Of a DNA stretch of 64,000 nucleotides, positions 1-9,367 are shown piece by piece. The notes beneath the pieces were generated by a model. The model had not been told where the DNA came from. It made no database searches and saw only the letters and a list, made by a program, of their open reading frames with translations. Origin of the DNA: Phallus indusiatus (taxonomy: Eukaryota; Basidiomycota; Agaricomycetes; Phallales; Phallaceae). The DNA lies in the NCBI GenBank assembly GCA_027605045.1, contig JAQFWX010000040.1, forward strand, positions 248,001-312,000, read 5' to 3'. A program made the position numbers and the translations under genes. The number at the start of each line of letters is the position of its first letter. The first letter of the stretch is position 1.

Positions 1-214
1 ATTGCTTTACAACTCTCGGCACCTTTCGCGCAGTATATGATGATGGAGAAGCGTGGAAGTCAAGAGTCCAAGCCTTGAAACATGCAGTCATATGAGATAG
101 AAAAGGGGCGATTGTTACAAGATTGTTAATGGTAGATCAACAAACTTCCGTGGGTAGATGAGGTAAAGGGTGCCGGGTACTGCCGGGAATTACATAACAC
201 GAGCGCTTTCCAAC

Positions 215-2189
215 ATGTTCCGTCGCCGTTACTTTGGCCGATTGACTCTTATCGTCGTCGTTGGCTTCATTCTTCGTAATATCTTCATCTCAACAACTTC
301 TAGTAAAGATGTTATTCGCAGCCACAACGTTTTAGAACGTGTCGTATCTCGAGCAAGCAATTTTTTAGATGTCCGAAGGCACTCGTTCCTCCAGACTCGC
401 TTTGGAAGGGACGAGCACGATGATCTTCTCAGTAATATCGTCGAGAATGGCGCAGATGATTATTGGGAACGTTTTCAAAAGCCTTTGTATGTCAAAACTA
501 ATCGTCTTCTTACGCCGATCAATGATCTTTTTCTCTCTTTCTCGACAGCATGAGCAACTCTGAAACGTCACATGCAGATGAGCAAGCCGTGCGCTCAGCC
601 GTTGATCAACTTCTAGCTGAGAATGGCTGGGTCGTGGGCCTGTGTGCCCGGTTAGTCCGCCCATTTGGTAACACGCATCACGACCACCGGTACTACGAGG
701 AGATCGTCCAGCGCAATCAGTTGTATTACGTCGCCATTGTCATACATTCAGCAGACCACTTCCTAGTAGACCAACTAGCTGTCATCCTTCAACTAGCGAA
801 ATGGCTTGGTCCTCAAAGATTGTTTATTTCCATGATTGACTACGGCTCAACCGATTCTACCGCTACACTCTTGGACCTTTGCGAAGCCGTGCTCGTTCTC
901 GTTGGGATTCCATTCCGTATCCGTCATATCCCGGGTATGACCGAAGAGCCCGGCGCTGCCTACTATCCGTTAGAAGAAGCTTATACCCGAAACCTGGCAC
1001 TTGAGCCACTAAAAGAACTATACCAGCGACGGGATATCAAATTTCACAGAGTTATCTGGTTAAAAGGATTTACCTGTCCGAACGACATCTTGGAGCTGAT
1101 TAAAGTGAGCGATGCTAACGAGGCTGCTATGGTTTGTGGGATGGACTGGGCTGAGCTCAACGGCAACTTCATATTCTCGGACAGGTGAGCGCTTCGCCCC
1201 CTAATGTTGTCTGTAATAGCTTATCTTCTCCTGGCCGGCGTAGATGGCGAACACGCGACATCAACGGTGATCAGTTCCGTCAAGCCCGATCTTCAAGTAA
1301 TCCTGATGCCAGTCCTTTGCGCGACAAGAACAGCGCCGAAAGATTTGCTGCACATCTCCCTTTCCAAGTTTTCTGCTGCGAATCTGGAACCCATGTCGTA
1401 GATCCTTCACAGTCCTATTATCGGGATATAATGTACCGTTCGGCTATGAACTTTCACAATTTATCAACCACGCAGCCTATGCCCAAGTGGGATCCGCAAG
1501 GTCATTGTATGGATTCGGCCCAAGCTTGGTTCTGTCGAGATTTGTGGGTTGATGGAGCTCGTGATAGTATGCGGGATGAGGGATCACGAAAGGGTGGGAT
1601 GTCGTGGCTTGATCCGGATGAGCAAGACGATATGGAAGCGCCTCTTTTCGATACGGGCGCGAAACGCAAAAGGGACGAATCTAACGAAAAGAGAGACGAA
1701 GACTTCGTTCATGAAGAAGGAGAGGAGCCTAAATGGGATGCTTTGCGTGGGGATACTCAAGATGACGCGGATACTAACGCAGGATCCGATTACGATGCCA
1801 TGCCTGATTCAGATATGGATGTACCAGAACTCTCGCTGCCATCTCGGCTCTCTATTCCCAATTCTGCATTTAGATCTGCTCGTTTACTAGTCAATCCTCG
1901 TTGCGTTACGACATATGCCGGAGTAAGTCATACGAAGTTGGCAAGGGACCTGTTTGGAAATAATGACGACGATGAGCCAATTGCCGGTGGAAAATATGTC
2001 CTGGATGATTGGGAGAGCGCCCCTGACAGTTTCGTTTGTCAGGAACAACGGTATGTATTCTCTGGTTTTCATTGACTGCCTCTGATTTATTCTTATTCAA
2101 AAAGTCAAACTGGAGGACGAAGAGCAACAAAGACCCAGCGACGGTTAGGTTTTTCACTCCATGATGAAGTAGAGCGACGAGAAGTGTAG
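215..2189 (+). CDS. CAP59/CMT1-family glycosyltransferase (putative alpha-1,3-mannosyltransferase)
   Basis: Four exons join cleanly (215-486, 549-1184, 1244-2050, 2105-2189) into 599 aa. The first ATG in frame is at 215; upstream only GTG is open. An N-terminal basic stretch followed by a hydrophobic segment (about residues 9-26) looks like a type II signal anchor, as expected for a Golgi glycosyltransferase. The catalytic half has the family pattern: a YGSTDST nucleotide-sugar loop, RVIWLKGFTCPNDILELI, CGMDW, then RTRDINGDQFR, PFQVFCCESG and AWFCRDLW, ending near NPRCVTTYAG. This is the CAP59/CMT1 family (Cryptococcus capsule-related mannosyltransferases). Between FCRDLW and the final block lies a roughly 85-residue acidic, low-complexity insert rich in D, E and K/R. 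Specific donor and acceptor are not known; capsule function should not be assumed outside Cryptococcus. Confidence 0.86.
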
Positions 2190-2724
2190 ATTTTTTGTTT
2201 TTGCTTTGGACATCGCGACGTGTAAAACCTTACTTTCTTGAATGATTGTACCTTTTCCCTGGAAAATGCGGTGCTATACCTTTTTGAATTCATTTACTAT
2301 CTTTTCAGCGTAAGTCATGGGCGGCCGGCACATGTGATGAATGTTGCGGCCTGTCGCGGAGGGTAGAAATGTGTACCTTAAGGAGACAATATGCGGTGCA
2401 CATTCTTGTCTGGTTGGATGACTTTGTAGAGTTTCAGGACTTATACTTCAATTTACAAGTCTGAGGATAATTGAACTTGGATTTTGTAGATCAATATATT
2501 GGCAAAGCAGAGTACATACCTGTCAGTCTGTTAGGCCACATGGTTTGACCACCGTGATGCGACGAAACTCCATACATATTAATAACCTGAAAAATTCCAG
2601 ACAAGGTATCACGCTGCTGTTCTGTTACCCAGATTGAATTATCTCAAATAAGCCAATAAGCCTCCAGCTGATGGACGACCTTTGTGACTGTAAGATGTGA
2701 CAAGCCTGAGCCACCTTTTACCAT
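2190..2724. other. Intergenic between CAP59-type gene and EMC8/9
   Basis: No coding segment with splice support was seen. It should hold the 3' UTR of the mannosyltransferase and the promoter of the EMC8/9 gene; no clear TATA box was found. Confidence 0.5.
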
Positions 2725-3514
2725 ATGCCTTCGTACACGGTTTCCCACCAAGCCTACGTGAAAATTTGCCTGCATGCGGCAAAACATCCTCATAAAGCTG
2801 TCAATGGAGTGCTAATCGGAAAAAAAGGAAAGGCACGAGAAGATCCGGTTGCAATACTCGATGCAATCCCATTGTTGCATATGTGGACGACACTGTCGCC
2901 TATGATAGAAGTTGGCCTGGAATTGGCATGTTTTTCCTTTTTTTATCCTTTCTTTCAAAGGTACTAATGCGCTGCGGACATATATCTATGTTTACTCCTC
3001 TGCTAGGCTAAAACACATGCTCAATCCCAGAATCTGCTTGTCGTCGGGTATTATCAGGCTAACGAACGTTTACATGATATTGCTTTATCGCCAACCGGAG
3101 AAAAGGTCACTGGCAAAATACGAGAATGGTTCTCAGACGCTACCGCGCTCATCGTAAGTAGTTCTTTCATTATGCTTCCTTTGTTTTTTTTTGAATGTTG
3201 ATTTCCTTGTGTTCGCTGTAGTTGGACGGGGACAAAGTTGGATCTAGTGAAGTTACCTTAGTAGTAAGGATCACGTCAAGAGTAACCGAGTGTGAACTGA
3301 TAGTCCAGTTTAGCCTTACCTGTTTAACGGAGTAACGTGGCGTCCCAATCCTTCAGTACTATTGCTAGAAAACCCTCGGTCACCCGTCCGGGCATCGGTT
3401 CTTATACGCGAGAAGCAGCTGCATCGTCAGTTTGGAGATTTCGATGATCACTTGGGAAATGTTTCAATAGACTGGTTGAATAATGCCCAGTGTTTAGATG
3501 AAAATCCCGTATGA
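2725..3514 (+). CDS. EMC8: ER membrane protein complex subunit 8/9 (EMC8/9, former UPF0172)
   Basis: Four exons (2725-2925, 3007-3153, 3222-3263, 3314-3514) give 196 aa, the usual size of EMC8/9. Recognisable family stretches are KICLHAAKHPHKAVNGVLIG near the N-terminus, SPMIEVGLEL, LLVVGYYQANERL and the C-terminal FDDHLGNVSIDWLN. The protein is the cytosolic, MPN-like soluble subunit of the EMC insertase that helps place transmembrane segments in the ER membrane. The classical metalloprotease JAMM ligands are not visible, as is normal for EMC8/9. The first intron uses a GC donor (GCATGT at 2926); no GT donor gives an open frame into GYYQANER. The start ATG at 2725 is the first in frame and fits the family N-terminus. 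Confidence 0.88.
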
Positions 3515-3924
3515 GATACGGCACACCCCTGGCGTTCTTCTCCGAAAAGCGTAGAATGCCCTCTGTTCCTGGTCGCTTAGAACTTGTGCCTGCGACTATA
3601 ATATCTCCTATTTGTCGATGTAGCGAACCGAACACGAAGAACACACAAGTCTGCTATGAATCTTCGAGAACATCCAAAACCCCTGTATGTATCCAAAATT
3701 GCTTGTCAATGACTAGAATTACCAATTGTAAGTAAGCGAAATTTAATGAATCTTCTGTGTCAACTTATGCATTGAACTTTGTGGGTAACGAAATCACACG
3801 TTACTAAAGTCCTCTGAGTATAATATAAAAAGCCTGAAACACTTCATGCTCCCCCAGTAATATTACTCGTACGAGTTTTCTTCAAACAGCTTGACCGTGC
3901 ACGGACTGATTGTACACTTCTTCC
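3515..3924 (+). promoter_or_regulatory. Promoter region of the first secreted-protein gene, with TATA box
   Basis: The stretch is mostly the EMC8/9 3' region and upstream DNA. A strong TATA-like sequence (TATAATATAAAA) sits at 3819-3830, about 95 nt before the ATG at 3925. The downstream paralogue has a matching TATA box at a similar distance. Confidence 0.5.
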
Positions 3925-4711
3925 ATGTATCTTCGCCGCACTTTGTTCGCACTCATTCTCAGCTGGTTTCTGACCTCCATTAACGGAACGGTCACACCAG
4001 ATCCTTTGCCTTCTAATCTCAATACGGGGGTGGCTCTTAATTTGATTACGCAGGTCAATGTTTTTATATCTGTGGAGACGTTACTTAACAATGAAGCTAC
4101 GTAAGAATCAACGAATGTTCATTTCTATTCTCCCGGCGCATGCTAACCATCTATTTTAGGGTTAACTTTAATGGTACTACTAGACCTTTTACCACTACAT
4201 TGTTCTCAGATAAACTGATGAAATCCATCAACTTTCAGTCCAAAACCCTCTGATAATACCCTTGGTCCTCAATGGAATTAGCTCCGAAGCTAGTATAAAC
4301 GGCACTGTCTTTGGCACCTTCTCCCAAACTTTCAACCCGGGATTGCTCATTAACCCAAATCAAACCATCAATTCCGGCAACACTACCAACTTCAATTTTA
4401 CTCAGGTATTGTCAATCAATTTTGGATTCTCTAGGGATAATGTAATAAAACATATCTTAGGGTTTTCTAAGTAATGTGGGAATTATATCAGAGACGGCTA
4501 TCAGTCTCAACAGCAATGTGGTTGTTTTGTAAGTCAATTTTCGATGTTCAGAAACATGTTAAGATTTTAATACCGTAGTGACACAATACCACTTGATAGT
4601 ATCATGCAAAATAATGTGCCAGCAACGTAAGCTCCATCATTATCATGTCTTTGTATATGCTGGCCTGGCTTATTGACGGGACCAATCAGCTTTTCCTTGG
4701 AATTGGTGTGA
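3925..4711 (+). CDS. Small secreted protein, member A of a tandem pair
   Basis: Six exons (3925-4100, 4160-4173, 4239-4405, 4461-4528, 4579-4626, 4690-4711) give 164 aa. The first exon encodes a signal peptide (basic start, LFALILSWFLTSI core). The mature part is rich in N, T and hydrophobic residues in beta-strand-like alternation (for example GISSEASINGTVFGTFSQTF) with several N-x-T/S sites. Every intron position and phase matches member B, and exons 2, 4 and 5 have identical lengths (14, 68 and 48 nt), which validates this model. I do not recognise a named family with certainty; the pattern resembles LEA14/DUF3712-like secreted beta-sandwich proteins. The start at 3925 is the first ATG; the earlier open codons use TTG. 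Confidence 0.8.
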
Positions 4712-5042
4712 AAATGGAGTTTGATGTCGTCCTGAAGATAATTTCCATCTTATTTAAGAGCAACTTGGGAGCAGACATGGCCAATGTGGAATATTGTGTA
4801 CGAAAAACTCTCGTCGGAATATTAGACTCCGGACAACCGATTCGTGAATACAATGTGCATCAAAAATTGCCACCTCGCAAGAACCCGGAGTAATATGACA
4901 ATTCAGATTAGAAGTGAGAATTGCGAGTAATTCAGTCACCTGCCATCGCAAGCTGAACCAAGCGGTAGCTTTTATTGGCATTATGCAATCACATGCCCGC
5001 GCCAGAAGCACGTTGTTTCGCGCGGTCCAGCTCTTTGAAGAG

Positions 5043-5050
5043 TATAAAAG
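5043..5050 (+). promoter_or_regulatory. TATA box of secreted-protein gene B
   Basis: TATAAAAG lies 80 nt before the ATG at 5130, the same arrangement as the TATA box of the upstream paralogue. Confidence 0.55.
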
Positions 5051-5129
5051 ACCCATGCATTCAGCCTTTTTTTTCCTTAACTCAACTGATCAATTGTGCA
5101 CGATTGGCTGTTGATTTTCTACTCAAGAC

Positions 5130-5913
5130 ATGTATTTTCGCACTAGGCTCAGTACCATTCTTCTTAGCTGGTTTCTGGCCTCTGGAGCGGCTTCGCCAGC
5201 AAGCCCTACTAGTAATACTCCACCCGAGTCCGACCTTGACATAGGATCGCTTCTGGGTCTTGATTTGGTCCAGCACATCAACGTTTTCATAACTTTGGAT
5301 TCATTGACTACCAATCTAGTGACGTAAGAGATGAACGATATACTATGGTAGCGAATCATTTTTAAAACTCATTTCGATTTTTTAGTGCCAACTTTGATTG
5401 CATGTCCTTTTTCATGAATTAACCATATACACTAATCGGAGAAAATAGTGAAAAATACTCTGTTGATTCCTATACCCTTGGTTATCAACGAAATCAGCAG
5501 CCAAGCCGGCGTCAATGGCACCGTCTTTGCGACCTTTTCCCATACTTTCAACCCAGCATTAGTTGCCAATCCCGGTCAAACAGTCAACTCGGGGAACATC
5601 ACCAATGTCAACCTTACCCAGGTATCTCAACCTGATTATGTTGATGCGAACTGTCTAATACATCTCAGGGGGCTCTGAACACTTTGGGAATTATACCTGG
5701 GGGTGTTCTTGATCTTAACAGCAACGTAATCATTCTGTAAGTACCATACGAGCCCGAAAAATCTCCTTTTGATCTCATTTTTCGTAGCGGGGCGATCCCA
5801 GTTGACGGATTGACGCAAAACAACGTGCCAACGAGGTAGGTCAAGCCAAATCTATATTTAAACTATACTTGGACTATAAACTAATAACACGCAGCTTCAC
5901 TTTGGAGGTATAA
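5130..5913 (+). CDS. Small secreted protein, member B of a tandem pair
   Basis: Six exons (5130-5323, 5386-5399, 5449-5621, 5669-5736, 5788-5835, 5895-5913) give 171 aa. The N-terminus is a signal peptide (STILLSWFLASGAASPAS). The body aligns throughout with member A: both have NxFxx after a 14-nt exon, INGTVFGTF versus VNGTVFATF, LNSNVVVL versus LNSNVIIL, and a short C-terminal exon (TFSLELV versus SFTLEV). The 14-nt exon 2 is followed by an intron with a GC donor (GCATGT at 5400) and a CTAAT branch site; member A uses a GT donor at the same place. The pair is a tandem duplication. Function is unknown; the secreted, repetitive beta-strand pattern suggests a surface or extracellular role. Confidence 0.8.
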
Positions 5914-7026
5914 CAGATTGAGAGAAGCCTCACATTGGAATAAAGTCCTATACAGGTTGTTTTTCTTGGGTCACGACGAAGGAAGCTCTGTAAGGTCCGG
6001 TCCAGAGGCACTATTGACTCTGTATTGTATTTTCATGATCCTACCAACTATTGCGGAGACCTATTTGCACTCCTAAAAGATTGATTACTTGCAATCTTCT
6101 GGATAGGAAGTAGCCAGAAAGAATATCTCGCATATATGCTCTCCGCCGTCCGGAACGTTACTTACCTCTTGCCAGCGAACTTTGCGCTCTACTAGAGTAT
6201 GTTGAGCACGACCACTTTTGAATTTGTGTTTTTAGGCTACATCATATTTTCAAAAAGACTGATAAATTTCCGCATCATGCTGCATTCCAACTAAACCAGG
6301 TAGTCACTACTCTCTTTAACAAGTGGGTTGTCCCGGCCCTACCCGTCTGTAATCAGAAAGCTATGGGAGCATGACGGGGTACATGAGAAAGGTTAAAATA
6401 GTTATTATTATAGAGTCGTGAATAAATTTGGCCCATATTTAACATAAAAAGATTATTATAACGGCAGGCTTAGACTTAAATAAATAATATCCTCCCCCCA
6501 ACCAGTCACCATTTAAATTTATTATGGGATAGGTCCTATTGTTCGGGTGCGAATCTTCATAGTGGGACATAATACCATACGTAAATGATAACGTGATCCG
6601 GGAGGTGAACATTCGAAGCACGACTTAAATATGACATAAATGATGTCGATTAAAATGATGTAAAAAGCACAAGCCTATCCTCACCTCCTTTTCATCCGCA
6701 ATGTCCCCAAAATCGACGATTTCGATAGTCCAGCAATCACTATTGACGTGAAGAAACCCGTCCTTGATGTCCAAACCTCACTCTCTCTTTTAGCTACTTA
6801 TCCACCACGCTAAGAGATATCTACTAGTATTACAGTCACAGCCATGGAGAGCGTTCTGTGATCCAAGGTAATGAATTTAGGTAACTTCTGAGTTCTCCTA
6901 TTATTAAATATTAATCTTTCGGTACGAGTCGGCCTGCTTGTTGCGTGCTTGACGCCTGCTGGCAGTTTATTTAAAGGCGTCGAGTAAATGTATCACCTTG
7001 AAGTTTCCGACACTCAACCCCAACAG
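5914..7026. other. Intergenic, AT-rich, no gene seen
   Basis: Both strands are closed by frequent stops and no family motif was found. The right end carries a TATA-like TTTATTTAAA at 6966-6975, about 52-61 nt before the ATG at 7027 of the HNH nuclease gene. Confidence 0.5.
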
Positions 7027-8057
7027 ATGTTCATCCTCCTTCTTTGCCTCTATAGCTTTCTCTCCTTTTGCAGCGCAGTCAAGATCCCTTGGCAGTTGTC
7101 CAACGTGCTTTGGCGACGAGACTTGCCCATCAGTATCGCGCCGTCCAATGCACTTGATATCCTCAACTCATGTCGGTTTCTTAGCTGGTTTTGATCCTGG
7201 AAACATTGTACTTACTTTTTTTCCAGTGGAGGTAACTGCCGAGGACGAAAGCATCCCCTATAACCGAGAATTGTTTCCGACATGGGACAAAACAAGTTAG
7301 CAAAAGTAATTTATCTTTTGTCCTGATTTCTAACTTTCATGGATTGGATAGACTTCGAAAATTGCAATGTCCGTAACTGTAAGCACCGGTAAACTTTTAT
7401 TCATCGACTCCACTAAATGTAGTGGTGATTGGCGATAGATGTACTCGTACGAGACGGTGTGAACGTTCTTATTGATCAACAATGCCGTGCCTATCAAGGA
7501 GAGTGGACGTCACCTTATGACCTCGAGATAATTTCAACTAGCAAGATGGTTGATATCGTACGTTTACAAAGCTAGGCTCTAGCATATCAAAGTGTATTCT
7601 GACATTCCCAGGATCATCTGGTGCCGCTGAAAGAGGTGTCGATTTAGTATCTCGCTGAGTGGAATACCGTCATAACCATTTTGTTAGGCGTGGATATCAG
7701 GAGCAAACATGTGGACTGACGACCAACGAGAATCCTTCGCCAATGACGTAAGTTGGACAAGTTCATATTATGGAAGAAATTTCAACACACCCATTTACAT
7801 AAAGATTACGCTTCCCGAATTACTTGCTGTGTCAAGACAATCTAACAGGGCTAAGGGTGAGCTTTACTCTTCTCAAATCACAGAATCGTCATGCATTCAT
7901 GTCACAAGGCGATCAAGATCCTGCGAGATGGCTTCCTGATAACCGGCAGTTTCACTGTGATTATGTCTTGGCTTGGATTCAAGTGAAGGGAGGTTATAAT
8001 CTTACTGTTGACGAAGCTGAAAAAGAAGCTCTGGTGAACGTGTTGAATACTTGCTGA
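7027..8057 (+). CDS. Secreted HNH nuclease (GmrSD/DUF1524-like)
   Basis: Eight short exons (7027-7171, 7227-7295, 7352-7378, 7439-7557, 7612-7635, 7688-7747, 7805-7856, 7909-8057) give 214 aa. A signal peptide (FILLLCLYSFLSFCSA) starts the protein. The mature part follows the secreted bacterial/fungal HNH pattern: LEVTAEDESIPYNRELFPTW, CNVRNYVLVRDG, SPYDLE, the catalytic DIDHLVPLKEAW, ANMWTDDQRESFAND, LLAVSRQSNRAKGDQDPARW, then CDYVLAWIQVK and a final NVLNTC. The His of the DHLVP box and the Asn of SNRAKGD are the expected metal/catalytic residues, so the enzyme looks intact. It should act extracellularly on nucleic acid. ATG 7027 is preferred over 6988 because of the signal peptide and the TATA position. 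Confidence 0.87.
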
Positions 8058-8512
8058 ATAGTCGTCTTCGCGGATCGCTGAACCAAACAGCTTTCCAATC
8101 TAGTTTTCCAAGATAGGGTATTCCTATAAGTGACGAATAATTCTCGAGACATTATGCGTTTTCTGTGCTTGTCATGGTTCGATTTTGTATGGAAGGCAGA
8201 GAAACACCAAAATGATACCAACTTCCTCGGGGCCTCGACGATATTGACACTGAAATCACTGAATTCAAAAGCAAGGGATAGCATACATGAAGTGTTTGTG
8301 TTTTTTTTTCGTCTTTTTCGAAAAAAAAAGGGAGCAAAATCAGCCAAAAAAATATTGAAAAAAAATTTTTTTTTGGTTACATAAAAGATGAGTAAAAAGA
8401 AGAAAAAAATCAAGAAGCAAAAAGCAAAACGTGGACTTTAAAGATTTGTTTCAATTGGATGAGCGCGAACCCCAATTTTTCGTCATGCTCTCAAATGTTC
8501 CTTAGTATTTGT
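8058..8512. other. Convergent 3' region rich in A/T runs
   Basis: Between two convergent genes lies AT-rich DNA with long A and T runs (8300-8420), including runs able to pair with each other. It probably holds both polyadenylation regions. The open frames crossing it are low-complexity F/K artefacts. Confidence 0.45.
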
Positions 8513-9367
8513 CTACGCTCCCATTTTCGCAAGCATGTCTTTGCATCTCTCAGTGCAATTCTCTCTCTTCCTGGTAGTTCCTGCTCTGGGCGGGGCATTA
8601 ACAACGGTCACCGTCATTGACCCCGGTCCAGCTGGCAACGGTGAGGACGTCGTGAGATATTCTTCCGCCATGATTTCGAGGTAAACGGCCTTGGAGGTAA
8701 GATCATATCCTCCCCACGAGCCCACATTCCATTCTTGCCCCCACGCATCCAGGACGAATACCATCCAATCCTGGAATTCATAGCGTTTCTGATAGAAAAT
8801 GAGCTCAGAGTAGGGTGGAACGTTGACGGTTAGGGTGATCGTCTTGCTCGTTGTCGTCTCAGTAGACTTAAAGGTCTTCTGACTGTAATCAACCCCGATA
8901 GACACTCCTTCATAAGACGCGCCAATGCTGAAACCTGCATTGACCTCGGATCCTTGTGTGACCTTGAGCTCTGTCTTGTAAGAGATCTGATACTGCTGCG
9001 CGATCGAGGTGTTATTTTTCCAAGAAACGATCTGAACCCATCGAATCGTTTGAAGGTTCCTACTGATGAGAGCGTACATGGACTGATCACCTGGAGAATT
9101 ATAGATAGTCTTGCGGCCTGACCACACTCTCGGCGTGGAAGTACTTGGTTTGTAAACAAGATAGTCGTAAAGGTCTCGAGGCTCTCCGGGGGTAGAGTCG
9201 ACTATTTGACCATTGGGCTGAACAACACCCGCAGTCTTCTGAGAATCGTTGGGAACTTCAGAATCGTCGCCAGCAAATCGACCGGACTGACCAGACTTCT
9301 GGGGAGCTACTTCAACTTCGGAATCAGCTTTGTATGGCTGACCGCCATCACTAACGAACTGTGCCAT
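8513..9367 (-). CDS. Aerolysin/ETX-MTX2-like pore-forming-fold protein
   Basis: A single uninterrupted ORF of 284 aa, unusual next to its intron-rich neighbours. There is no signal peptide; the first 60 residues are polar and S/Q/G-rich. From about residue 110 to 210 the chain shows the aerolysin-type pattern: long S/T-rich amphipathic strands (for example SYKTELKVTQGSEVNAGFSI, then GASYEGVSIGVDYSQ) and a second S/T strand ending in a VNVPPYSE turn, the kind of strand pair and insertion hairpin typical of beta-pore-forming proteins. A hydrophobic YQKRYEFQDWMVFVLDAWG follows. Cysteines occur only near the C-terminus. Target and role are unknown; a cytosolic defence protein is possible. Fold assignment rests on pattern, not on a search. 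Confidence 0.6.
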   Translation of the reverse strand: MAQFVSDGGQPYKADSEVEVAPQKSGQSGRFAGDDSEVPNDSQKTAGVVQPNGQIVDSTPGEPRDLYDYLVYKPSTSTPRVWSGRKTIYNSPGDQSMYALISRNLQTIRWVQIVSWKNNTSIAQQYQISYKTELKVTQGSEVNAGFSIGASYEGVSIGVDYSQKTFKSTETTTSKTITLTVNVPPYSELIFYQKRYEFQDWMVFVLDAWGQEWNVGSWGGYDLTSKAVYLEIMAEEYLTTSSPLPAGPGSMTVTVVNAPPRAGTTRKRENCTERCKDMLAKMGA

